From the NCBI RefSeq assembly GCF_004785645.1, contig NZ_SRPE01000007.1, forward strand, positions 182,723 to 246,722: a stretch of DNA of 64,000 nucleotides. Reading direction: 5' to 3'. Both the position numbers and the translations under genes were made by a program. The notes beneath the pieces are model-generated. The model was not told the DNA's origin and searched no databases. It worked only from the letters and a program-made list of their open reading frames with translations. The DNA is from Empedobacter tilapiae (GTDB lineage Bacteria; Bacteroidota; Bacteroidia; Flavobacteriales; Weeksellaceae). Shown in pieces: positions 22,457-31,342 of the stretch (positions are counted from its first letter, which is position 1; every line of letters begins with the position of its first letter).

Positions 22457-25243
22457 ATGAACGAATCAAGAACACGTAAAGAAATTATAGACCTGCGCTT
22501 AATGCATGCCGGTTGGAATACCTCTGACCGAACACAAGTAGTTGAAGAATTTCTAGTTAATGTAGCTTTGTCTGGTGTAAATGAAAATACGATCAGCTAT
22601 ACTAATACCTTTTCCGACTATGCTTTATTAGGTAAAGATGGAAAGGTACTAGCTGTTGTAGAAGCGAAAAAATCATCACGTGATGCTACTTTAGGACAAG
22701 AACAGGCCAAACAATACTGTTATCATATACAAGAACAACAAGGAGGTGAATTGCCTTTTTGCTTTTATACGAATGGGGACGATATCTTTTTCTGGGATTT
22801 AGGAAACTATCCTCCCAAAAAAGTGTATGGATTCCCAACTCGTGATGATTTAGAACGTTATACCTATTTAAGAAAGTATCGAAAAAATCTTTCCCAAGAG
22901 TTTATAAATACGAAAATAGCAGGAAGAGAATATCAAATTCGTGCAATTCGTTCTGTTATGGAGTCGCTTGAACGTAAAAGAACCAAATTTCTTTTAGTGA
23001 TGGCTACTGGTACAGGGAAAACACGAACTGTCATTGCCTTGATTGATGCCTTAATGCGTGCGGGTTGGGCAGAAAAAGTATTGTTTTTAGTAGATCGTAT
23101 TGCTTTACAAAATCAAGCTTTAGACGATTTTAAAGAGCATTTGCCTAACGAACCTCGTTGGCCTCAATACAAAGAGAATGAATTCGCTACAGATCGTAGA
23201 ATTTATGTTTCTACTTATCCAACGATGCTGAATGTCATTCGAAGTGAAAAACATAATTTAAGTCCTCATTTTTTTGATTTAATTATTGTAGATGAAAGTC
23301 ATCGCTCTATTTATAACACCTATCAAGAAGTTTTACACTACTTCAATACCATTACAGTTGGCTTAACAGCCACTCCAACTGACGTCATTGATCATAATAC
23401 GTTTAAACTGTTTGATTGTGAAGATGGTTTACCCACTTTTGCGTATTCTTACGAAGAAGCAGTAAATCACACTCCTCCTTATTTATGCGATTTTCAGGTC
23501 ATGAAAATCAAAACGAAATTCCAAGTTGAAGGTATAAACAAACGTACCATCTCTTTAGAAGATCAAAAGAAATTGATTTTAGAAGGAATAGATGTTGAAG
23601 AAATAAATCACGAAGGGACTGAATTAGAACGCAATGTTATCAATAAAGGCACCAATACACTTATTGTACGTGAGTTTATGGAAGAATGTATCAAAGATGA
23701 CAATGGTGTACTTCCTGGTAAAACCATATTTTTTTGTATGACAAAAAAACATGCACGACGTGTAGAAGAAATATTTAATCAGCTTTATCCAGAATTTGCA
23801 GGTGAATTAGCAAAAGTGATTGTTTCTGACGACCCTCGCGTCTATGGAAAAGGAGGATTATTGGATCAGTTTAAAAATCATGATTTTCCTCGTATTGCCA
23901 TTAGTGTTGATATGCTTGACACAGGAATAGACGTACGAGAAATCACTAATTTGGTATTTGCTAAACCTGTTTATTCGTACACCAAATTTTGGCAAATGAT
24001 TGGACGTGGCACACGTTTATTAGAACCAACTAAAATGAAACCTTGGTGCTCTAAAAAAGATAGTTTCTTGGTTTTGGACTGTTGGGACAATTTTGAATAC
24101 TTTAAATTAAACCCAAAAGGGAAAAATTCATCAAGTCAAGTTTCTTTACCTGTTCGCTTATTTGGGTTATATGTAGATAAATTAGCCTTAGCCATGGAAT
24201 TGGCCGATGCCAAAATCTATGAACCAACTTTAGTAAAAGTAAAAAAGTTCATCGATCTACTTCCTTTAAACTCTATTGTGATACGTGATGCAATTGGGTT
24301 GGTAAATCAAGTCAAAGAAACTTCGTTCTGGGAGACTTTGTCTGCTGACAGCATCCCTTTTTTACAAGATGAAATCAAACCTTTATTTAGAACGATTAGC
24401 GGTGTGGATTTTAAAGCCATGCGTTTCGAAAAAGATTTAATTGAACTTTCGTTAGCGCAACTGCAAGAGGATACGGAGAAATTTGGGGCTCTAAAATTAG
24501 CAGTAATTGAAGAGATAGCTGATTTACCTTTAACGGTTAATACGGTAGCTAAACACAGAGATTTAATCTTAAAAGCGCAAACCGATTACTATTGGAATAC
24601 CCTAACGGAGAATAAATTAGATTTATTGATTAAAACTTTAGGTCCTTTAATGATCTATCGTAATGGTACTACCTTAATGACGCCCTCAGAATATAATTTT
24701 AAAGATGAATTATTAGAGAAGGAACACGTCGTATTTGGACCGCAGAATGAAGCGGTAAGTATACAACGTTACAAAGAAATGGTTGAGGAAAAAGTACGCT
24801 TATTACTCCATGATTTACCTGTTTTACAAAAAATTAAAAATGGAGAAAACATTACGGATATAGAAATTGAAGAACTAACCTGGCTTTTATCGCACGAAAG
24901 TCCACATATTACGGTGGATTTATTGCGTAGGGTGTACAATAATAAAAATGCAGCCCTAGTGCAATTTATAAAGCATATCCTTGGTATTGAGGTCTTAGAA
25001 GATTTCCCTACCATTATTACCAAAGCCTTTGATGATTTTATTACAAAACATTCGGATTTGAGTGGGAAACAACTGGATTTTTTAAGACTTTTGCAAACCT
25101 ATATCATAGAGAAAGGTAATGCAGAACGAAAAGATTTGATTTCTGCTCCCTTTACCCGCATTCATCCCAATGGTATTAGGGGTGTTTTTGACGGGAAAAT
25201 GATGAATGAAATATTAGAGTTAATACATGTGCTAGCCGCATAA
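22457..25243 (+). CDS. hsdR: Type I restriction enzyme subunit R (HsdR)
   Basis: A 928-residue motor-nuclease subunit. The N-terminal nuclease domain shows KVLAVVEAKKSSRD near 75 (PD-(D/E)xK core with EAKK). The helicase follows: Walker A MATGTGKTRT near 182, DESH box near 277, TATPTD near 304, and C-terminal helicase motifs VSVDMLDTGIDVREI and QMIGRGTRL. A C-terminal helical HsdR domain completes the chain, close to the usual length for the EcoEI-like subclass. It heads a tight five-gene unit with hsdM nine bases downstream. The enzyme translocates and cuts unmodified DNA together with HsdM and HsdS. Confidence 0.95.
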   Translation: MNESRTRKEIIDLRLMHAGWNTSDRTQVVEEFLVNVALSGVNENTISYTNTFSDYALLGKDGKVLAVVEAKKSSRDATLGQEQAKQYCYHIQEQQGGELPFCFYTNGDDIFFWDLGNYPPKKVYGFPTRDDLERYTYLRKYRKNLSQEFINTKIAGREYQIRAIRSVMESLERKRTKFLLVMATGTGKTRTVIALIDALMRAGWAEKVLFLVDRIALQNQALDDFKEHLPNEPRWPQYKENEFATDRRIYVSTYPTMLNVIRSEKHNLSPHFFDLIIVDESHRSIYNTYQEVLHYFNTITVGLTATPTDVIDHNTFKLFDCEDGLPTFAYSYEEAVNHTPPYLCDFQVMKIKTKFQVEGINKRTISLEDQKKLILEGIDVEEINHEGTELERNVINKGTNTLIVREFMEECIKDDNGVLPGKTIFFCMTKKHARRVEEIFNQLYPEFAGELAKVIVSDDPRVYGKGGLLDQFKNHDFPRIAISVDMLDTGIDVREITNLVFAKPVYSYTKFWQMIGRGTRLLEPTKMKPWCSKKDSFLVLDCWDNFEYFKLNPKGKNSSSQVSLPVRLFGLYVDKLALAMELADAKIYEPTLVKVKKFIDLLPLNSIVIRDAIGLVNQVKETSFWETLSADSIPFLQDEIKPLFRTISGVDFKAMRFEKDLIELSLAQLQEDTEKFGALKLAVIEEIADLPLTVNTVAKHRDLILKAQTDYYWNTLTENKLDLLIKTLGPLMIYRNGTTLMTPSEYNFKDELLEKEHVVFGPQNEAVSIQRYKEMVEEKVRLLLHDLPVLQKIKNGENITDIEIEELTWLLSHESPHITVDLLRRVYNNKNAALVQFIKHILGIEVLEDFPTIITKAFDDFITKHSDLSGKQLDFLRLLQTYIIEKGNAERKDLISAPFTRIHPNGIRGVFDGKMMNEILELIHVLAA

Positions 25244-25252
25244 AAAAGAAAA

Positions 25253-26821
25253 ATGGATAATCAAGAAATTAAAAGTAAAGTAAACGACCTGTGGCAAAAA
25301 TTTTGGTCAGGTGGTTTAACGAACCCTATAGATGCAATACAACAAATTACTTATTTGTTGTTTATGAAACAGTTGGACGAAAACGACCTAAAAAGACAAG
25401 GTGATGCCGAATTTTTAGGTACTGACTATAAATCTATATTTGCAGGACAATTCTACTTACCTGGTGAAGATTCAGATAAAGGAATTGCTAAAGAAGAATT
25501 GCGTTGGAAAAACTTTTCACGCAAGCCGTCGGACGAAATGTATCAATTGGTACAGACGCGTGTTTTTCCTTTTATCAAATCGTTAGGCGATATCGATTCT
25601 CCCTTTGCTAAACATATGGAGAATGCGGTTTTTATTATCCCTAAGCCTAGCTTATTAACAGAAGCTGTAATTAAAATTAATGAAATCTATGAAGTACTGC
25701 ATGCACAAGATCGCTTTGTAGATGCACAGGGTGATATTTACGAATATTTATTACAACAATTAAGTACGGCAGGTAAAAACGGGCAATTCCGTACACCTAC
25801 CCATATTATTGAAATGCTGGTGGAATTGGTAAAACCTCAGTTAGGGAACCGTATCGCGGATCCTGCTTGTGGTACTGCTGGCTTTTTATTAGCGGCTTAT
25901 CAGTACATCTTAACGCAATATACTTCTGAAGAACATCAAGTGGTAGATGATTACGGTTTTACCCGTGGTACATTGGCCGATAAATTGGTAGATGATGCAT
26001 CTAAAAATGTATTAAATCGTAAAACATTTTACGGTTTTGACATCGACCAAAATATGATTCGTATTGGGTTGATGAACTTAATGATGCATGGTATTGAATA
26101 CCCTAACATTGATTATACCGATACCTTAAGCAAGTTTTATAATGAGGATAATGCGTATGATGTTGTTTTAGCCAATCCACCATTTACAGGAAGTTTGGAT
26201 AAAGGCGAAATCAACGAAAGTTTTACCACAGATACAAAAAAAACAGAATTATTATTTTTAGAGCGTATTTACAAAATGTTGCGTATGGGTGGTACGGCAG
26301 GGGTTATTATTCCACAAGGGGTTTTATTTGGCTCAGGAAAAGCATTTCAAAATGTGCGTAGCATTTTGATGGATAAGTGTGAACTGAAAGCGGTGATTAA
26401 TTTACCTTCTGGTGTATTTAAACCTTATGCCGGAGTTGCTACAGCTATCTTAATTTTTACCAAAGGAGGTGAAACCGAACGTGTATGGTTTTACGATATG
26501 GAGCACGATGGTAAAACTTTGGATGATAAACGTAATGACCGTTTTGATAAGGAAGGCAACCGTGATTTTGGTGACATCCATAAAATTATTGCGCATTTTG
26601 ATAATCGTGGTACTGAAAACCCTACCGATCGTACGCAACGCTACTTCTACGTAGATAAACAAGAAATTGTAGATAAAGCCTATGATTTAAGTTTTAACCG
26701 TTACCGCGAAGAAGTTTATGAAGAAATTAGCTATGATGCACCTAAAGTAATTATGACTCAATTGCAAGAACAACAACAGCACATTTCTGATTTGATGAAT
26801 GAACTTGAAAATATGTTGTAA
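25253..26821 (+). CDS. hsdM: Type I DNA N6-adenine methyltransferase subunit M (HsdM)
   Basis: A 522-residue methyltransferase. The N-terminal HsdM helical domain starts VNDLWQKFWSGGLTNPIDAI. The SAM-binding motif I is DPACGTAGFL near 203, and the catalytic motif IV is NPPF near 307 (DVVLANPPFTGS), as in N6-adenine enzymes. A C-terminal helix pairs with HsdS. Its stop shares a base with the hsdS start, indicating coupled translation. It methylates the target sequence and protects the host genome. Confidence 0.95.
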   Translation: MDNQEIKSKVNDLWQKFWSGGLTNPIDAIQQITYLLFMKQLDENDLKRQGDAEFLGTDYKSIFAGQFYLPGEDSDKGIAKEELRWKNFSRKPSDEMYQLVQTRVFPFIKSLGDIDSPFAKHMENAVFIIPKPSLLTEAVIKINEIYEVLHAQDRFVDAQGDIYEYLLQQLSTAGKNGQFRTPTHIIEMLVELVKPQLGNRIADPACGTAGFLLAAYQYILTQYTSEEHQVVDDYGFTRGTLADKLVDDASKNVLNRKTFYGFDIDQNMIRIGLMNLMMHGIEYPNIDYTDTLSKFYNEDNAYDVVLANPPFTGSLDKGEINESFTTDTKKTELLFLERIYKMLRMGGTAGVIIPQGVLFGSGKAFQNVRSILMDKCELKAVINLPSGVFKPYAGVATAILIFTKGGETERVWFYDMEHDGKTLDDKRNDRFDKEGNRDFGDIHKIIAHFDNRGTENPTDRTQRYFYVDKQEIVDKAYDLSFNRYREEVYEEISYDAPKVIMTQLQEQQQHISDLMNELENML

Positions 26822-28563
26822 TGGAGAAAATTAATCTTGGGCAAATTTCAAAGCAGATAAGAGGCGTTTCATACAAACCAAATGATGTGATTGATTCTAA
26901 AAATTCTGGATATATACCATTATTGAAAGGTAATAATATTCAAGATTTCGACATCGATTGGAGTAATGTAATTTACATAAAAGAGAATAATATATCCGAA
27001 AATCAATTATTAAGATTCGGTGATATACTTCTTACTTCTTCTAGTGGAAGTAAAAATTTATTGGGTAAACACTTAATGATTAAATCCAATAATATTAATG
27101 TTACGTTTGGAGCATTTTGTAAAGTGATTCGCCCGATAAAAAATAAAATATATCCTTATTATTTAGATGCATATTTCAAAACAAATACATATAGAAAATA
27201 TATACAGAATGTTACTCAAGGAGCAAATATTAACAATTTAAGAAATGAAGATTTTGATAATATAGAAATCCCTCTTCCTTCATACGCTGACCAAATCCGT
27301 ATAGCCAATGTATTAGGTAAGATTGAGGAAGTGATCCAAGCGCGTAAAAATGCCATCGACCAATTAGACGAATTGGTAAAAGCTACTTTTTACGATATGT
27401 TTGATGATCCTGTGAGAAATGAAAAGGGTATTCCATTAAAAGAATTAACAACTAAAATTGGCTCTGGTTCTACGCCAAAGGGTGGAGATGAAAGCTATAA
27501 AGATGAAGGTATTAGCTTAATCAGAAGTTTGAATATTTATAATAACAAATTTAGTTATGACAAATTAGCTCATATTGATGATGATCAAGCTTATAAACTA
27601 AGAAATGTAATTGTTGAAAGTGATGATATTTTATTAAATATAACTGGTGCATCTGTTGCTAGATGTTGTATTGTACCAAATGATGTCTTACCTGCAAGGG
27701 TAAATCAACACGTTTCAATTTTAAGGTTTAAGAAAGATACCATAAATCCATATTATGCTGTACACTTATTAACATCTGATAGCTTTCAAAAATATCTTTA
27801 CGAGTTGTCTACTTCTAAAAGTGCAACACGTGAAGCTATTACCAAAGATCAATTGGAGAATTTATTAGTTAATGTACCTCCATTAGATATACAAAACCAA
27901 TTTGCAGCCATTGCTCAGAAAATAGGAAAATTAAAAGCGGAGCAAGAAAAGCAGTTGTTGGAAATGCAAGCTTTGTATGCTTCTGTAAGTCATGCTGCAT
28001 TTTCGGGTACGTTAGATTTAACTCGTATACCTTATGATGAACGTTTGTTGCCGGTTGTAGAACCTGTTAATGAACCCGAAGTTATTGATAAAAAAAAAGA
28101 GGAACCTAAAGAATTAGAAAATAAAATTCCATTACAGCTTAATGGTTTAAGTGGTAAAAGAACTAAAGATGTTTTACCCTCGACTAACGAATGGAGTAAG
28201 CTAAGTTTTAAGAAAATTGCCGAATTGATTACTAATCATTTTCAGGCGAATTACTTTAATTCTGAAATGTTGCTTCGATTTTTAACTGAAGAGGCTAAAT
28301 TGAACGTTGATTATTTCAGTTCTAAAGAACAAAAATTAAATCTAAAACTTGAAAACGCTAATGATTTTCTAATCTTCCTTTCTGATGCGGTTACCGATAA
28401 AAATCCTTATCTGAAATTAGAACAAGTTTTTTATGATGCTGAAGTAGAAAACATTATCGGTATTGCTTTTACAATCCAAGACTTAGAAAAATTAAGTAAA
28501 AAAACAACCCAAGAACGATCTGGAATTTATTTCCGTATAAAAAATGAAACTACTACGCGTTAA
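26821..28563 (+). CDS. hsdS: Type I specificity subunit S (HsdS) with a C-terminal extension
   Basis: A 580-residue protein with two target-recognition domains (about 1-150 and 200-360), each followed by a conserved helical spacer (IRIANVLGKIEEVIQARKNA and NQFAAIAQKIGKLKAEQEKQ). These two domains set the bipartite DNA target. Beyond about residue 400, where ordinary HsdS would end, there is a further 175-residue region (NEWSKLSFKKIAELITNHF and so on) that looks like a separate helical domain, perhaps joining HsdS to the coupled AAA protein. Its end overlaps the AAA gene by 20 bases. Confidence 0.92.
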   Translation: MEKINLGQISKQIRGVSYKPNDVIDSKNSGYIPLLKGNNIQDFDIDWSNVIYIKENNISENQLLRFGDILLTSSSGSKNLLGKHLMIKSNNINVTFGAFCKVIRPIKNKIYPYYLDAYFKTNTYRKYIQNVTQGANINNLRNEDFDNIEIPLPSYADQIRIANVLGKIEEVIQARKNAIDQLDELVKATFYDMFDDPVRNEKGIPLKELTTKIGSGSTPKGGDESYKDEGISLIRSLNIYNNKFSYDKLAHIDDDQAYKLRNVIVESDDILLNITGASVARCCIVPNDVLPARVNQHVSILRFKKDTINPYYAVHLLTSDSFQKYLYELSTSKSATREAITKDQLENLLVNVPPLDIQNQFAAIAQKIGKLKAEQEKQLLEMQALYASVSHAAFSGTLDLTRIPYDERLLPVVEPVNEPEVIDKKKEEPKELENKIPLQLNGLSGKRTKDVLPSTNEWSKLSFKKIAELITNHFQANYFNSEMLLRFLTEEAKLNVDYFSSKEQKLNLKLENANDFLIFLSDAVTDKNPYLKLEQVFYDAEVENIIGIAFTIQDLEKLSKKTTQERSGIYFRIKNETTTR

Positions 28564-30232
28564 AATATTAGGTCAAAATTTTCGTAGTCTACCCGCCAAC
28601 GTAGACTACGTTTTTAATGACACCTTAACTGAAAATAAATTATCTACTAAAGTATTTGCTGGTTTGAATGGTAGTGGTAAGTCTAATTTTTTGGAACTTA
28701 TAGCAGAGATATTTTATTATTTGGAAAGATTTAGTCTAGAAAAAACATCAAAAGATTATAAAAAGAATAAAAATATAGGGTTTGAAATAGAATATGTTAT
28801 TGCTAATAAAGATATTATCTCTCATAAAAAAAGATTCTCTTTACTTGATGATACTATAGATGCTGATATCCACGTACGTATCATTAAACAATTAGATGAA
28901 TTACCAGAATTTTCTTATTCTTCATATGGAGACACTAAATTTGTACGTTTAGACAATACAATTGGTCAATTACTACCCACGCATATAATCGCATACACTT
29001 CTGGCCAGAATGAATTGTTAAGCAACGCTTTTATACGTATACGCTATCATTACTTTAATGAAACACAAAATTTATCCAATTCATTGTTTGACAGAAGGAT
29101 GTATTTTATCGACGAAGAAAGTAACTATAGCATTTTTGTTGCGAATATGTTATTGGGTAAAGAAAAACCCTTAACGTATTTGAAGAAAATTTTTGGCGTT
29201 GAAGATCTTTATTCATTTAGAATTACTGTTAATTATAAAACAAGAAATAAAGGTGATGAGCAATTATTAAAAACCAAGATAGGCCTTTTAGAACCACTAA
29301 AAGCGTGTGCAAGCAGTTGGAAAAATGATATAGTGAATAAAGTGCTCGTATTGGATTTTGTGGTTAATGAAGCAACGCATCAAGCCTTTAAACATTATTA
29401 TAAAAGTGCTTTTAAGTTGTTTCAAGTTTTTTACGAATTACAAAGTTTAAATTTATTGGTAGACAAGCAAGATGTCCGAAAATTTGTAGTGAATGCTTCT
29501 AAAGTACTGAATGTATCGGATGAATTGTCTAAGCCTGATCCTTCTGATTTAATTTTTAGAATTGAAAAAATTAGAATAAAAAAGGTACCAAAAAAAATCA
29601 CTGAAAAAGATAACAATAAACCTATTTATTATAAAGCTTTATCCGATGGTGAACATCAATTGAATGAAGTGATAGGCTCAGTCATGATGATGGAGAATGA
29701 AGGTTCTCTGTTTTTAATGGATGAACCAGATACGCATTTTAACCCGAAATGGCGTGCAAAAATGGTAACGATGCTTAACCAGGTTTCAGGGAATGAATAT
29801 GATGTTAAAGGTAATCCGGAAAAGATTCGACAGCATGAAATCATCATGACGACACATTCCCCTTTTATTATAAGCGATAATCAGAAAGAAGATGTGTATA
29901 AGTTTGAGAGAGAAATAATTTCTCAAAAAGATATAAATGATCCTGAAATAGAACATCATTTTGAAAAATTGAATTTAAAAAATCCTGAATACCAAACCTA
30001 TGGTTCATCAGTAGGATTTGTTTTAGAAACTATTTTTGATAGAGATTTAACTATTTCTGATTATTCGAATGAAGAGTTAAACGATTTAAAAGCAAGTATT
30101 AAAACTTTGGAAGACGTAAAACGTGTAAAGAAGGAACTACTTAAATTCGGTGAATCAATTGAAAAGTTTGATGCTTATAACTATTTAATGATAAAAGAGA
30201 AAGAACTTAAATCAGAAAAAGATGCTGACTAG
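28544..30232 (+). CDS. Restriction system-associated AAA family ATPase
   Basis: A 562-residue SMC/RecF-like ATPase. Walker A is GLNGSGKSN near 40-48. The signature region is ALSDGEHQLNEV near 365, Walker B is LFLMDEPDTHF near 390, and the H-loop is TTHSPFIIS near 437. The middle lacks a long coiled coil. This is the kind of ATPase found embedded in type I RM operons, and with the HNH gene behind it also resembles PtuA-like defence ATPases. It overlaps hsdS by 20 bases and the next gene by 11. It probably senses phage DNA or failed restriction and drives the HNH partner (inference). Confidence 0.85.
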   Translation: MKLLRVKILGQNFRSLPANVDYVFNDTLTENKLSTKVFAGLNGSGKSNFLELIAEIFYYLERFSLEKTSKDYKKNKNIGFEIEYVIANKDIISHKKRFSLLDDTIDADIHVRIIKQLDELPEFSYSSYGDTKFVRLDNTIGQLLPTHIIAYTSGQNELLSNAFIRIRYHYFNETQNLSNSLFDRRMYFIDEESNYSIFVANMLLGKEKPLTYLKKIFGVEDLYSFRITVNYKTRNKGDEQLLKTKIGLLEPLKACASSWKNDIVNKVLVLDFVVNEATHQAFKHYYKSAFKLFQVFYELQSLNLLVDKQDVRKFVVNASKVLNVSDELSKPDPSDLIFRIEKIRIKKVPKKITEKDNNKPIYYKALSDGEHQLNEVIGSVMMMENEGSLFLMDEPDTHFNPKWRAKMVTMLNQVSGNEYDVKGNPEKIRQHEIIMTTHSPFIISDNQKEDVYKFEREIISQKDINDPEIEHHFEKLNLKNPEYQTYGSSVGFVLETIFDRDLTISDYSNEELNDLKASIKTLEDVKRVKKELLKFGESIEKFDAYNYLMIKEKELKSEKDAD

Positions 30233-31313
30233 TTTCAATGAAATAGATCATCCTATCTATACATTCCATGATCATATCTATCATATTTTTAGAAATATAT
30301 TTTATTATGATTTGCAGTTTTATGATGAACAAAAATTGGTTCATAGGGATTTTAGATCCTGTGTAAACTCTTCTAAGAAAAGACTTTTAAACCCTTTGAA
30401 AGAAATTGTTATTCTTTACCATCAATTACCTTATCTTGAAAAATTAAAATTGCAGGAAGCATTAGTAATTAATAATGATATATCAATATTTAATGATTGT
30501 ACTAGAGATTTAATTTCATTTAAGGAGATTCATCCCAGTATATCTAATAAATTAAAAGTTTTTTTTGAAAGTTTATGGTCGGATTATCCTCAAAACAATG
30601 AAATAGAAGATAAATTTGGAACTGTAAAAGATCATTATGATAAATTAATCCATGAAGATAATTTTGATTTTTTAATCTGTCCATTTTGTGGGTTAAATAA
30701 ATTTGAACCTTCTGAAGCTCTATATCGTGAAGAATATGATCATTTATTAGCTAAAGCTTCTTATCCTTTTGTTGCAGTAAATTTTAAGTTGCTATTTCCT
30801 TGTTGTAAAAAGTGTAATCAACAAGAGAAAAAGAAAAAAGACCCTTTATATGAAATTATTGATCCTTTATATAAGGAAATTAAAACACGTAGATTAGCTC
30901 ACTATCCATATGATCCTTCTATCAAATTGGATTTCCTTTCAATACAGATTATACTAAAAAATCAATACAACAATGAGAATCTAAAAACACTTTTAAAATA
31001 CGTTGAATGGGATATAAAAATATTGCGCAATGAAGTACATGATGATCGAGATGAAGCTTGGGATGAAATATACGGTATAAAACGACAATTTTCTGAACAC
31101 TTAAAATCACTACAGAACTATTGTTTCTCGGAGTTAATATTGGAATATAAGACAAATATAAAACCATTTGATGATTTCAGTAAAGATTATATCACCCGAT
31201 TAAAGACTCAAATTAATTATGTACCAATGGGAATCGTTCGATATATCTATTTCACTTTTATTTTCTCTATTCCTGACATTGAAGAAAAATTACAACAAGT
31301 AATTGCTACATAA
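30222..31313 (+). CDS. HNH endonuclease-like partner of the AAA ATPase
   Basis: A 363-residue protein with a zinc-HNH core: CPFCGLNKFEP near 153, REEYDHLLAKASYPFVAVN near 168-186 and CCKKCNQQEKKKKDP near 193. This is the order seen in PtuB-like HNH proteins (Cys pair, DH, Asn, Cys pair). The N-terminal 150 residues are helical and unlike anything I know, as is the C-terminal half. It is translationally coupled to the AAA gene, so the two form an effector pair inside the type I operon. A bidirectional terminator ends the operon right after it. Confidence 0.8.
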   Translation: MLTSFNEIDHPIYTFHDHIYHIFRNIFYYDLQFYDEQKLVHRDFRSCVNSSKKRLLNPLKEIVILYHQLPYLEKLKLQEALVINNDISIFNDCTRDLISFKEIHPSISNKLKVFFESLWSDYPQNNEIEDKFGTVKDHYDKLIHEDNFDFLICPFCGLNKFEPSEALYREEYDHLLAKASYPFVAVNFKLLFPCCKKCNQQEKKKKDPLYEIIDPLYKEIKTRRLAHYPYDPSIKLDFLSIQIILKNQYNNENLKTLLKYVEWDIKILRNEVHDDRDEAWDEIYGIKRQFSEHLKSLQNYCFSELILEYKTNIKPFDDFSKDYITRLKTQINYVPMGIVRYIYFTFIFSIPDIEEKLQQVIAT

Positions 31314-31315
31314 AC

Positions 31316-31341
31316 AAACGAGAACCAATAGGTTCTCGTTT
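31316..31341. terminator. Bidirectional terminator ending the type I operon
   Basis: AAACGAGAACC (31316-31326) pairs perfectly with GGTTCTCGTTT (31331-31341) around AATA. It serves the HNH gene (+) and the convergent DUF262 gene (-). Confidence 0.85.
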
Positions 31342-31342
31342 A

